Shown: one piece after another, positions 16,685 to 24,460 of the stretch | How the letters are laid out: every line of letters begins with the position of its first letter | How positions within the stretch are numbered: the first letter of the stretch is position 1 | DNA from: Bacteroidota bacterium | Lineage (GTDB): Bacteria > Verrucomicrobiota > Verrucomicrobiia > Methylacidiphilales > UBA1321 | Reading direction: 5' to 3' | DNA: 40,991 nt | Assembly: GCA_903970335.1 (NCBI GenBank) | Contig: CAJCII010000184.1 | Coordinates: forward strand, 1 to 40,991 | Made by a program: the position numbers and the translations under genes | The notes under the pieces: model-generated | Seen by the model: the letters and a program-made list of their open reading frames with translations, nothing else | Database searches by the model: none | What the model was told of the DNA's origin: nothing

Positions 16685-17527
16685 ATGAGCCCTGCCACGC
16701 TCGACGCGATCCAGCGTCCGCCGGCACCGGCGGAGCTGGTGCCACGGTATTTCGACACCGACCTGGTCGTCACGCCCGAGGACAACCCGGTCTATCCCCC
16801 CGCGACGCTGGCGGACCTCCTGGAGAGCGTCCGCGAGCATGGCCAGTTGGTCCCGGGCTGGGTCTGCCCCTCGCCCGATCTGCAGCCCGACAAGCGGCTC
16901 TGCATCGAAGGGAACCGACGACTGGCGGTCCGTCGCCAACTCGGCCAGCCCTTCTGGGCCTTCGACCTGGGTCGGCCGGTCCCGGAAGAAGAACGCATCA
17001 AGCTGACGTTCCAGCACAACCACTCCCGCCGCGTCATGAGCCGCGACGAGATCGCCGAGAAGGCCGCCCGCTACATCGAGCTGACCGGCTGCTCGCACGG
17101 CGAGGCCGCCCTGCACCTCAAAGTGTCCCACCCGACGCTGAGTCGGGCCTTCGGCGAGCGGCGCATCCCCCCAGAGCTGAAGCCGAGGGCCGACCGCCTC
17201 GGCCTCTCCGTCCGGTCGCTCGTCGCGGCCGTGCCGGTGCCCCTCATGGAACGGGTGATCGCCCATGCCGAATCGCCGGGGCCGGATGGCCGCAAGCCCA
17301 CCCGTGACCAACTCTCGACGTTCATCGGCCAGCTCAAGAAAGGAGGCCAGACCAAGGCCAACCGACCCAAGGTGATCACCCTCCGCCTCAACGCCCGGAC
17401 GGTGACGCTCGCCGTGTCCGAGCGGGATACCGTCGCCGACGTGACCAAAGACCTCAATGCCCTCGTCGCCAGGCTCGCCAAGCATGCCGACGTCCCGCCC
17501 GATGGCTGGCCCTTCCTGTTCCAGTAA
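16685..17527 (+). CDS. ParB-like DNA-binding/partition protein
   Basis: ATG 16685 has GGAGG about 8 nt upstream, so a longer upstream reading from 16592 is unlikely. The 280-residue protein has a ParB/Srx-like N-terminal domain (GQLVPGWVCPSPD, then CIEGNRRLAVRRQLG, matching the family's G.RR signature) and a central helix-turn-helix (EKAARYIELTGCSHGEAA, then SHPTLSRAF). The C-terminus is basic. No ParA is adjacent; the ParA at 22536-23279 has its own ribbon-helix-helix partner. It precedes the two membrane proteins and the coupling protein in the same direction, so it may be a transfer-region regulator or relaxosome DNA-binding factor rather than the segregation protein. Fold is fairly sure; role is not. 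Confidence 0.75.
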   Translation: MSPATLDAIQRPPAPAELVPRYFDTDLVVTPEDNPVYPPATLADLLESVREHGQLVPGWVCPSPDLQPDKRLCIEGNRRLAVRRQLGQPFWAFDLGRPVPEEERIKLTFQHNHSRRVMSRDEIAEKAARYIELTGCSHGEAALHLKVSHPTLSRAFGERRIPPELKPRADRLGLSVRSLVAAVPVPLMERVIAHAESPGPDGRKPTRDQLSTFIGQLKKGGQTKANRPKVITLRLNARTVTLAVSERDTVADVTKDLNALVARLAKHADVPPDGWPFLFQ

Positions 17528-17546
17528 CCCCCCTGCCCCGTCGCCC

Positions 17547-17567
17547 CGGGAGGCGGGCAACCTCCCG
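17547..17567 (+). terminator. Hairpin after the ParB-like gene
   Basis: CGGGAGG / CCTCCCG form a 7-bp stem with a 7-nt loop, 20 nt after the ParB-like stop. No T run follows, so it is probably a weak or attenuating terminator. Confidence 0.4.
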
Positions 17568-17628
17568 ACCAGCATCATCAACCACGCGACATGACCCCTT
17601 ACTTCGCACCCACAAAGGACAGATTCCC

Positions 17629-18726
17629 ATGAGCACCGCAAGCACTGGTCCCAAGCGTCGGAGATGGTTCTCGTCCCTGTTGCGGACCCTCGGCGTCCTC
17701 TGCGGCCTCGCCGCCGTGGCGATCGGCTACCAGTTCCTCCCGCATTACGACCCGGTCCGGCTCGAAGCCTGGAACAAGGTCGAACCCCGGATCGAACAGA
17801 CTAACGTGGAGACCCAGAACGAGGCCGAAAGATCGGTGGCCAAGATCAAGGAATTCTTCGCCGCCCGCAAGCAGAATGCCCGCGCCTTCGCCACCGAACT
17901 CCTTTCGCTCCAGGGCAAGTGGGCCTTCGTCAAAGGCTACTTCCAGGAGGGCAGCCACGAGCGGTACATCGAGGAGTGCTTCGAGCGGAACGTCTTCAGC
18001 GCCGACGAATTGAAGTCGCTGATCGAGTCGTCCGTCTCCGGCTACGTCAGCGAGATCCAGGGCCGCGAGAATCAATTGCTCGTGGCCATCCGCGCCGACC
18101 TCGAAGGGAGCGAACTCGCCGCCCCCCAGTATCTGCCGGCATTGGGCAGCGAAGCCCAATTCCGCCGCGAGTACGAGGCGATGCTGGAGCGTGTCTTGCC
18201 CTTGCTCAGCAAGGATATGGGCATCACGGTGACGCGAGAGATCGTCTCCTTCGTCGGTTCGGAGATCGCGGCGACCTTGCTCCTGGAGATCGGCACCTCC
18301 CTGGCGACGGAACTCGGCATCTCCGGCGGGATTCTCGGGGCGGGTGCGTCCTCCGGCGCGGTCACCTTCGGGGTCGGCCTCATTGCCGGCATCCTGGTCG
18401 ACATGGCGCTGGACTGGGTCATCCGCCAGGCGGGCTACGACCCCGAAGGCGAGATCGCCGCGAAGGTCCAGGAATCCCTCAATCAGCTCGAACGCACCAT
18501 CCTCGAAGGCGACAAGAAGACGCGGGAGCGATACGACAGCGCGAACTGGGATTCGACCTGGTCCTGGTCCTCCTCGGACCGGGAAACGGCCTCGGCCCAA
18601 GCCAAGGCGATCGAGGCGAGTGGCGGCCTCGGGCTGGAGCACCAGCTTCGCCACATCAACGAGATTCGCTCGCGGCTCCGCCACGAGGCGCTCAAGGGGC
18701 TGATCCTGACGGGAGGTGTCCAATGA
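17629..18726 (+). CDS. Membrane protein of the transfer region, 365 residues
   Basis: AAGGACAG precedes ATG 17629. The protein has a basic start, one N-terminal membrane helix (LGVLCGLAAVAIGYQF, about 20-36), a long helical and probably coiled periplasmic part, and a hydrophobic glycine-rich stretch about residues 205-265 (IAATLLLEIGTS; GILGAGASSG; FGVGLIAGILVDMALDWV) that could form two membrane helices. No named family is recognised. It overlaps the next gene by 4 nt (ATGA) and lies in the ParB-like to coupling-protein run, which suggests an inner-membrane part of a DNA-transfer or mating-related complex. That role is inference. Confidence 0.7.
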   Translation: MSTASTGPKRRRWFSSLLRTLGVLCGLAAVAIGYQFLPHYDPVRLEAWNKVEPRIEQTNVETQNEAERSVAKIKEFFAARKQNARAFATELLSLQGKWAFVKGYFQEGSHERYIEECFERNVFSADELKSLIESSVSGYVSEIQGRENQLLVAIRADLEGSELAAPQYLPALGSEAQFRREYEAMLERVLPLLSKDMGITVTREIVSFVGSEIAATLLLEIGTSLATELGISGGILGAGASSGAVTFGVGLIAGILVDMALDWVIRQAGYDPEGEIAAKVQESLNQLERTILEGDKKTRERYDSANWDSTWSWSSSDRETASAQAKAIEASGGLGLEHQLRHINEIRSRLRHEALKGLILTGGVQ

Positions 18727-19601
18727 CCATCCGCATCGCGAAGCTCCTGATCTTGGCTGCGATCGGCGGCGTGATCACCCAATCCCAGGCCCGTGCCGAC
18801 CTGGCCTCGAAAGCCGCCCAGGAGACCGCCGAATTCGTCCTCAAGAAGTTCGGCAAGAAAGTCCTGACCGAGGGCACCGAATCGTTCGCCGAGAAGATCA
18901 GCGCCTCGGCCTTGCGTCATGGCGATGACGTGTTGAGCGCCGTCAGACGGGTCGGCCCAAGCGCCCTCTCCCTGGCCGACGACGCGGGGGAGCAGGCACC
19001 GAAGCTCCTGCGTCTCCTCTCCAAACATGGCGACGACGCGGCGGTCTGGGTCGCCAAGCGTCCCGCCGCCATGAAGTTGATGTCGCAATACGGCGACGAC
19101 GCGGCCGAGGTCCTGATCAAGCACAAGGGGTTGGCCGAGCCCGTCCTCGAAAAGCTCGGTGCCCCCGCCGTGAACGCCCTGGGGGCCATCGGCCCCCGGG
19201 GAGGCCGGCGGCTGGCCATGATGGCCGAAGGGGGCGAGCTGGCCGCGCTCGGCAAGACGCCCGAGTTGATGCAGGTCATCACCCGGCACGGTGACGCCGC
19301 GATGGATTTCATCTGGAGGAACAAGGGACCCTTGGCGGTGGGGACCACGCTCACCGCCTTCCTCGCCCAGCCCGAAGCCTTCATCAATGGCACCAACCAG
19401 CTCGTCGGCACCATCGGCGACGCGGCCGTCAAGCCGCTCGTCCAGGAGACAGGGCGGGCGATCTCGGGCCTCATCTGGGCCGCCCTGGTCCTCATCGTGG
19501 GCTTACCAGCCGCCGGAATCTATCTCGCCTCGAAGAACCCGAAACTGACGGCGGAGCTGGCCAAGTCCCTACTTGTGATCGGGGCGAAGGGTCGCCACTG
19601 A
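18723..19601 (+). CDS. Exported repeat protein with C-terminal membrane anchor
   Basis: This 292-residue protein starts by ATGA overlap with the previous stop. It has a signal peptide (AKLLILAAIGGVITQSQARA) and at least four degenerate repeats built around [KRQ][HY]GD[DA]A: LRHGDDVLSAV, SKHGDDAAVWVAK, SQYGDDAAEVLIK and TRHGDAAMDFIW. A membrane helix (LIWAALVLIVGLPAAGIYLAS) lies near the C-terminus, followed by a short basic tail. The layout predicts a periplasmic helical-repeat domain tethered to the inner membrane. No family is recognised. Coupled translation with the upstream membrane protein implies the two work together. Confidence 0.7.
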   Translation: MTIRIAKLLILAAIGGVITQSQARADLASKAAQETAEFVLKKFGKKVLTEGTESFAEKISASALRHGDDVLSAVRRVGPSALSLADDAGEQAPKLLRLLSKHGDDAAVWVAKRPAAMKLMSQYGDDAAEVLIKHKGLAEPVLEKLGAPAVNALGAIGPRGGRRLAMMAEGGELAALGKTPELMQVITRHGDAAMDFIWRNKGPLAVGTTLTAFLAQPEAFINGTNQLVGTIGDAAVKPLVQETGRAISGLIWAALVLIVGLPAAGIYLASKNPKLTAELAKSLLVIGAKGRH

Positions 19602-19708
19602 GGCCGTCAAACCAGTCTCTCGCACCCAACGATGGAACCCCCGCATCGGATTCCCCCGGGCCGACCTGGCACGGAGGAATCCGAGCGGTCTTTCCCGAGG
19701 AGTTTTCC

Positions 19709-21487
19709 ATGAACAAGATCCTGCGTTTTGTCCTGGCGGTCACCATGCTGCTGGCGGCCTATGTCACGGCCGCCTCGGCTTACCTGTTCCCCTTGCTCGG
19801 GGTGCCATTGGCGGTCGTCGCGATGGTTGGCCTGGCTCGCAAGGGGCGGCAACTCTACGCCCACGGCACGGCCCGCTGGGGCCAAGCGGCCGACATCCCC
19901 CACCTGACCGGGGGCGGCAACGGCCTCATCGTCGGCCATATCGAGGGCAAGCCCGCGAAGATCGACGGCGTCAAGGCGCTGTTCGACCGGAGCCTACCGG
20001 CGCGGCTGGCGGTCCGACGCTTCCTGGAGTCCTGCCAGCCCAGGACCCGGCGGAATCTCGTCAGACTCAATACTTCCGTTCATACGTGCGTGTTCGCGCC
20101 GACCGGAGTCGGCAAGGGCGTCTCGTGCGTGATTCCGCATTTACTCACGAACACTGATTCATGCGTAGTCGTCGATTTCAAGGGAGAACTGGCCAAGATC
20201 ACCGCCGACGCCCGTCGCAGGATGGGCCACAAAGTCGTGCTACTCGATCCCTACAGGCGGGTCACCGAGGACCCGGACACGTTCAATCCGTTCGATTTCA
20301 TCGACCCCGAGTCGGAACTGGCGATCGACGATTGCCGCGACATCGCCGAGGCGCTCGTGGTCCGCACCGGCCAGGAGAAGGACCCATTCTGGAACGACGC
20401 GGCCGAGACCTGGCTCACCGCCATGTCGGCCCTCCTGGTGAACCTCAAGCCGGAGATCGCCGCCAACCTGGCCGAGCTGAAGACGCTGGTGAGCGACACC
20501 AAGCTCATGCGTCAGGCGATCGTCAAGATGATCGAATCGGACGCCTGGGACGGGGTCCTGTCCCGCCTCGGCCATACGCTCACCCATTCCCAGGACAAGG
20601 AACTCAACTCGACGCTCACCTCGACCAACCGGCACCTGCGCTTCGTCGATTCGCCCGCGATCGCCGCTTCCACGGCCGCGAGCAGCTTCGACCCGGCCGG
20701 CCTCCTGACCGGCAAGATGACCATCTATCTCATCCTGCCCCCGGATCGGATGAGGGCACAGGCCGGCCTCCTCCGCCTCTGGGTCGGCTCGATGTTCCGG
20801 GCAGTGATCCGGGGCGGTCTCCAGGAGGACCGTAGGGTGAACTTCGTGCTGGACGAGGCGGCCAGCCTCGGCCGCATGGAGGCCATCGACGACGCGATCG
20901 ACAAATATCGCGGATACGGAATCCGTTTGTTTCTCTATTATCAATCACTGGGACAACTCAAGAAATGCTACCCCGACGATCAGGGCCAGACCCTCCTGAG
21001 CAACACCACGCAGGTCTTCTTCGGCGTCAACGACCAGCAGACCGCCGAGTACGTCAGCAACCGACTGGGCGAGCAAACCATCGTCGTGACGAGCGGGGGC
21101 ACTTCCAGCGGCGGCTCGAATTCGAGCGACTCCAAGTCGGGTTCGAGCAGTTCCGGCACGTCGTGGAACCGCAGCGAGAACTGGCAGCAGCACGCACGCA
21201 AGCTCCTCAAGCCCGAGGAGGTCACCGCTACCTCGAAGCAGGTCGCGATCACTTTCAGCCCCGACGCCCCCCCCCTGTGGACTCGGCTCATTCGTTACTA
21301 CGAATGGGATTTCAAGGAATCACGCGGCATCGGACCCGTGAAGGCGGTCGTCGACACGACCTGCCTGTTCCTGTTGGCAGTGATGGCGACCGCCTTCGTC
21401 ACGGCGGCGCTGATCTTCGGCTTCTCGGAGGAACCCAATGTCCAAGCGAACCAGGGATTTGATCGAGCAGGTGAAGTCGGGCGATAG
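19709..21487 (+). CDS. Type IV coupling protein (VirD4/TraG/TraD family)
   Basis: This 592-residue ATPase would bring the relaxase-DNA complex to the transfer channel. It has two N-terminal membrane segments (LRFVLAVTMLLAAYVTAASA; LLGVPLAVVAMVGLA), Walker A APTGVGKG with Lys136, Walker B FVLDEAASLG with Asp382-Glu383, and the conserved LFLYYQSLGQL segment that follows. A Ser/Gly-rich linker around residues 460-485 and an extra hydrophobic helix near the C-terminus (CLFLLAVMATAFVTAALIF) are unusual for the family. GAGGAG-type sequence precedes ATG 19709. No VirB-type channel genes are present in the window, so transfer would need a channel encoded elsewhere. Confidence 0.92.
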   Translation: MNKILRFVLAVTMLLAAYVTAASAYLFPLLGVPLAVVAMVGLARKGRQLYAHGTARWGQAADIPHLTGGGNGLIVGHIEGKPAKIDGVKALFDRSLPARLAVRRFLESCQPRTRRNLVRLNTSVHTCVFAPTGVGKGVSCVIPHLLTNTDSCVVVDFKGELAKITADARRRMGHKVVLLDPYRRVTEDPDTFNPFDFIDPESELAIDDCRDIAEALVVRTGQEKDPFWNDAAETWLTAMSALLVNLKPEIAANLAELKTLVSDTKLMRQAIVKMIESDAWDGVLSRLGHTLTHSQDKELNSTLTSTNRHLRFVDSPAIAASTAASSFDPAGLLTGKMTIYLILPPDRMRAQAGLLRLWVGSMFRAVIRGGLQEDRRVNFVLDEAASLGRMEAIDDAIDKYRGYGIRLFLYYQSLGQLKKCYPDDQGQTLLSNTTQVFFGVNDQQTAEYVSNRLGEQTIVVTSGGTSSGGSNSSDSKSGSSSSGTSWNRSENWQQHARKLLKPEEVTATSKQVAITFSPDAPPLWTRLIRYYEWDFKESRGIGPVKAVVDTTCLFLLAVMATAFVTAALIFGFSEEPNVQANQGFDRAGEVGR

Positions 21488-21707
21488 TCCCGGCCTGGCG
21501 GAGACCTTGAAGGAGGCCGGCGGCCAGTTGTGGGACGCGGCCAAGCCCATGTTCGACCACGGCCGGACGGAATTGGCCGCCGCGTTGTTCGCCGGACACG
21601 GGCATGTGATGTACATGCACAACGAGTCGGGCGTCGAACAGTCCCAACCTCAACAACAGGCCCCCGAACCCCCGGAAGTCCAGCAGGACATGGGGCGTGA
21701 CCTCTGA
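21438..21707 (+). CDS. Small protein overlapping the coupling-protein gene
   Basis: 89 residues from ATG 21438, which has GGAGG 7 nt upstream inside the end of the coupling-protein gene (50-nt overlap). The N-terminal half is helical and charged (LIEQVKSGDSPGLAETLKEA); the C-terminus is Gln/Pro-rich (SQPQQQAPEPPEVQQ). No family is recognised. Strong ribosome site and overlap suggest a coupled accessory protein of the transfer operon. Confidence 0.65.
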   Translation: MSKRTRDLIEQVKSGDSPGLAETLKEAGGQLWDAAKPMFDHGRTELAAALFAGHGHVMYMHNESGVEQSQPQQQAPEPPEVQQDMGRDL

Positions 21708-21715
21708 GCAGAGCC

Positions 21716-21740
21716 GGGCGGGCCGGCGAACGGCCCGCCC
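21716..21740 (+). terminator. Hairpin terminator of the transfer operon
   Basis: A perfect 10-bp stem GGGCGGGCCG / CGGCCCGCCC with a 5-nt loop, 8 nt after the stop at 21707. The following T content is low, so termination may be incomplete. Confidence 0.6.
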
Positions 21741-21843
21741 CTTACCCCATTCATGGACCACGACAATGGCCCCGGCACGACGATCCGGGGCAGCGATCCT
21801 TAACCCGATGGGCCGACCATCCTCAACTCCGGGACGACATACC

Positions 21844-22059
21844 ATGTCTGACGATCATCGTGGGGACTACGAGACGAGCGGAAATGGCCCCCGTTACGAC
21901 TATTCCGCCGCCGCTGCGGCGGAGATCCTCAACCTCCATTTCGACCCATCTCAGCCAAAGGCGGTTATGTTCGGGCGTATCCTGTTCACCATCCTTAACG
22001 CCATGAACCTGGCCGAAGCGGAATTGCGTGGATCACGTTGGGAGCCAGGGGAAAATTGA
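21844..22059 (+). CDS. Small hypothetical protein, 71 residues
   Basis: ATG 21844 gives a product whose second half (AVMFGRILFTILNAMNLAEAEL) is a helical block resembling short conserved proteins on related plasmids. The upstream frame continues without a good ribosome site, so this start is a judgement. It is followed by a strong terminator hairpin. Confidence 0.55.
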   Translation: MSDDHRGDYETSGNGPRYDYSAAAAAEILNLHFDPSQPKAVMFGRILFTILNAMNLAEAELRGSRWEPGEN

Positions 22060-22101
22060 TGCCGCGTACTCTGCAAGCGTACCCACAGGAAAAAGCGGGT
22101 G

Positions 22102-22141
22102 ATACCGAAAGCCAGCATTATGGGATTCTGGCTTTCGGTAT
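22102..22141. terminator. Bidirectional terminator, also carrying the partition-region repeat
   Basis: A perfect 14-bp stem ATACCGAAAGCCAG / CTGGCTTTCGGTAT with a 12-nt loop, followed by TTTATT on the plus strand, lies between convergent genes ending at 22059 and 22142. The stem contains AAAGCCAGCATTAT and TTCTGGCTTTCGG, motifs that recur around parA. Confidence 0.8.
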
Positions 22142-22546
22142 TTATTCGCGTTTCGCATGGTGTTTGATGTAATACCGTAATGCCCGCTCAACAAACTCGC
22201 CGGGCTGCATCATCTCGCCGTGGGCCAAACGATAGAACTGATCCCGAAGCACTTCATCGATGGAGAGAGTGACCTTGGTCTTCTCTCCCCTTGGAACCGC
22301 GATGTCCTCGCGTCTGGCCCGGGGCCGGCCTTTAATTCCTGCCGCCTTCCTTTGCGAGGAGTGTGTGTCAGGCGGTCCTACCCTGCCCCCTTCCTGAGCG
22401 TCCTGCGTTGACTCCACCGGATGTCCCGGTGACTGTATCGATTCCACGAATTCTTCCGTTTGGGCGGTTCGCTCTTTCCGTTCCATGTCTTTGGATACGA
22501 GATCGCCAAGGACACCGCGAACCCCGTCACCTTTCTTAGTCGCCAT
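22142..22546 (-). CDS. Ribbon-helix-helix partner of ParA (candidate centromere-binding protein)
   Basis: 134 residues with GGAGG before ATG 22546. The first 80 residues are disordered and charged; the C-terminal 45 form a ribbon-helix-helix domain (TKVTLSIDEVLRDQFYRLA, then PGEFVERALRYYI). The start overlaps the parA stop by 11 nt, so the pair is one operon, as in ParA-ParG type segregation systems. The likely targets are the AAAGCTGGCATTA repeats nearby. A long disordered N-terminal arm would fit stimulation of the ParA ATPase (inference). Confidence 0.75.
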   Translation of the reverse strand: MATKKGDGVRGVLGDLVSKDMERKERTAQTEEFVESIQSPGHPVESTQDAQEGGRVGPPDTHSSQRKAAGIKGRPRARREDIAVPRGEKTKVTLSIDEVLRDQFYRLAHGEMMQPGEFVERALRYYIKHHAKRE

Positions 22547-23279
22547 GCAGCACCTCCTCCAGCTTCGTGATCACGCCCCGATAATCATCCAAGGCGTTCG
22601 ACTTCTTCAGGCTGAGCATGGTGCCATCGGTCGTCGCATACATGAGATCCGCTTCGGCCCGAATTCGGCCCAGGACGGGGTAGATGCGACTTACCTCCTG
22701 GGCCACCTGGTCGTTGATCCTGCGTCGGTGCTGGCAATTGGTCAGGATAACGCCGGCAACGGCAAGGGTCGGATTGACGCCGAGATCCTTGAGTTCATCC
22801 ATCACTTCGATGAATCGGGCAAGTGCCCGCATCTCATAACCGCCCGGCTGAAGCACGATGACGACAGCAGTGGCTGCCGCGAGGGTATTGGTGGAGAGCA
22901 CCCCTAGCGATGGCGGGCTGTCGATGATGACCGTCGTCCCCGCAGGCAGCGACGTTTTCTGAAGGCAGGTCCGCAAAAGATATTCCCGGCCCGCCTGGGC
23001 GACGAAGCGCATTTCCCCACTCGCGAGATCAATGCTCGACGGCGTGAGCGTAAGACGGTCGGCAATCTCGACGACCGGGAGCGGACCTCGGGACGCTAAT
23101 GCCTGGTAGAGCAATCCGTCCGCATCATTCTTCCCGAAGGTACTCGTCAGGCTCGCCTGGGGGTCCATGTCAATCAGATGCACCCCCCTGCCCTGCTGGC
23201 TGAGCACGGTCCCGAGGGCGGCTGCCGTCGTGGTCTTGCCGACACCCCCTTTTTGATTCGCTATCGCAATAATTTTCAT
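22536..23279 (-). CDS. parA: ParA-type partition ATPase
   Basis: This 247-residue P-loop ATPase has the deviant Walker A KGGVGKTT (Lys10-Thr17), a DMDPQASLT motif (Walker A' region) and VIIDSPPSLG (Walker B). The short length without an N-terminal HTH marks the type Ib class, in which the small partner, not ParA, autoregulates the operon. AAAGGAG lies about 10 nt before ATG 23279. It segregates the plasmid together with the overlapping ribbon-helix-helix gene. The upstream 240 nt contain repeat cluster II. Confidence 0.95.
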   Translation of the reverse strand: MKIIAIANQKGGVGKTTTAAALGTVLSQQGRGVHLIDMDPQASLTSTFGKNDADGLLYQALASRGPLPVVEIADRLTLTPSSIDLASGEMRFVAQAGREYLLRTCLQKTSLPAGTTVIIDSPPSLGVLSTNTLAAATAVVIVLQPGGYEMRALARFIEVMDELKDLGVNPTLAVAGVILTNCQHRRRINDQVAQEVSRIYPVLGRIRAEADLMYATTDGTMLSLKKSNALDDYRGVITKLEEVLHGD

Positions 23280-23336
23280 GTTGACTGAACTCCTTTCAAT
23301 GACAGGATTTGCAATACCATCTTACTGGTCTTCTGT

Positions 23337-23375
23337 AAAGCTGGCATTATTCCTTTACTGCTTTCTGGCTTTCGG
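23337..23375. repeat. Partition repeat cluster II in the parA promoter region
   Basis: AAAGCTGGCATTAT (23337-23350) is followed by TTCTGGCTTTCGG (23363-23375). Both halves also occur at 22108-22121 and 22126-22138, and partly at 23755-23779 and 23858-23886. The location upstream of parA and between divergent DNA-binding genes suits an operator and centromere. Confidence 0.6.
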
Positions 23376-23522
23376 GTTTTACACCATACCATAAAGCTTC
23401 CATTTTGGCAGGGTTAAAGTCGGACAGCCATATGGCCCGACTTAAGCTGATGTGTCTTGGACGATCGGAAGCCAAGGCGCCTTAGCGTCTTGGCGGCACT
23501 TCCTCTCAATGGAAAGACGAAC

Positions 23523-23795
23523 ATGCGTAGCGAGGCAGGAGATGGCTCTGCGGCCAAAACGCCCAGACGTTTAGCCGCCAAAACATCTCAGCCACCTGGC
23601 GGTAAGCGGGTGAAATGCACTATCTCTCTATCCGCCCAGGCGTCTCAACGTCTCGGAGTTCACGCCTCGATGATGGGCCAGGACCGTTCCGAATTGGTGG
23701 AGAAACTCATCAACGAACATCTTCGCCGCTTCGTCGTGAGTGACCGTGGCGGGCCAGAAAGCCATAAAGCTGGCATTACAGAAACCCAGGATTAA
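23523..23795 (+). CDS. Second ribbon-helix-helix protein, divergent from parA
   Basis: 90 residues from ATG 23523; the frame extends to a TTG at 23457 but GGAAAG precedes 23523. A basic disordered start is followed by a ribbon-helix-helix domain (VKCTISLSAQASQRL, then DRSELVEKLINEHLRRF). It resembles CopG/ParG-like regulators. Divergence from parA with shared repeats between and behind the genes suggests it regulates partition or copy number. The stop lies just after repeat cluster III. Confidence 0.65.
   Translation: MRSEAGDGSAAKTPRRLAAKTSQPPGGKRVKCTISLSAQASQRLGVHASMMGQDRSELVEKLINEHLRRFVVSDRGGPESHKAGITETQD
23755..23779. repeat. Partition repeat cluster III
   Basis: CCAGAAAGCC (23755-23764) is followed by AAAGCTGGCATTAC (23766-23779) inside the 3' end of the second ribbon-helix-helix gene. 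It is the same two-part motif as cluster II with the first part inverted. Confidence 0.55.
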
Positions 23796-23857
23796 TCATG
23801 GTTTGCTCGACGGCGGACAAGCTAGGGAAGGGGAGAGGCTGAATATCCCATATTGGC

Positions 23858-23886
23858 ATAATGCCAGAAAGCCAGCTTTCTGGCTT
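23858..23886. repeat. Partition repeat cluster IV with 10-bp inverted repeat
   Basis: CATAATGCCAGAAA (inverse of TTTCTGGCATTATG) runs into a perfect inverted repeat GCCAGAAAGC-ca-GCTTTCTGGC (23863-23884). It could act as an operator, a centromere half-site or a terminator for the preceding gene. Confidence 0.6.
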
Positions 23887-24083
23887 AAACAGTTGGAGCC
23901 TTAACGCTCTGGACGGATCAACCCGCCAGCGGCGTAGGGCAGGGGCTGAGGGTCGCCTTCGAGCGACCAACGGGAGCGACCCTTAACCCCGCGATACCCT
24001 TCTTTCCTTTTTCCCCCGTACCCCCACCGGGGGCGGAGGGGGGAAACAATAAACGCGGCGAAGCCGCATCCGCTCAAAGCAAA

Positions 24084-24132
24084 CCGGCCATTTTCGCCCC
24101 CCACAGTATTTCTGGGGGCGAAAATGAGCCGG
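24084..24132. repeat. Long inverted repeat (13 bp plus 5 bp stem)
   Basis: CATTTTCGCCCCC pairs with GGGGGCGAAAATG across a loop of about 11 nt; the stem is extended by CCGGC/GCCGG with a single bulged A. It is strong but not followed by a T run on either strand. Confidence 0.65.
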
Positions 24133-24168
24133 AACAAACAGCGGCGGGAGCGGAGCGACCCACCACTA

Positions 24169-24228
24169 GGCGACGGATCGGCTATCGGCATGCCAGCATG
24201 GATGCTGGCGGGCCGATAGCCCGTCGCC
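24169..24228. repeat. Nested 60-nt cruciform
   Basis: GGCGACGG (24169-24176) pairs with CCGTCGCC (24221-24228), GGCTATCGGC (24180-24189) with GCCGATAGCC (24212-24221), and the apex GCCAGCAT-gg-ATGCTGGC (24192-24209). The outer two stems share base 24221. The apex GCCAGCAT is also the core of partition repeat I. Confidence 0.65.
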
Positions 24229-24460
24229 GTTTCTTGCACCAGCGGGCCGAAGGGGCGGCTCCGCCGGTCCCGAAGGGACGGGCGGAGCTGACCCCCGGAG
24301 GCACGCGGTGCCGCGTAGCGGTAGGTGCCAGAAGGATCATTCAGGATAGGCCAAAAACCGCCCTGGATGGCCCTGGGAACGTCGAAACGTGGTTCAGACG
24401 GAGGAATCTACCGGCGAGAGCGAAAATGTCTGGAAGGGGCATTTACGGGGCAGGACGGGC

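Larger units (their letters stand above)
23887..24460. other. Non-coding, hairpin-dense region downstream of the replication gene
   Basis: No credible gene is seen in about 570 nt. It contains GGTCGC/GCGACC (23951-23968), a stem of about 18 bp with a 1-nt bulge (24084-24132), a nested cruciform (24169-24228) and GCTCCGCC/GGCGGAGC (24258-24288). The density of hairpins suggests single-strand initiation signals, structured RNA or a recombination site. Confidence 0.5.

Noticed and set aside
16685-17527. Pairing the ParB-like gene with ParA at 22536-23279 as one parAB system
   Set aside because: They are 5 kb apart in opposite orientations, and ParA already overlaps its own ribbon-helix-helix partner.
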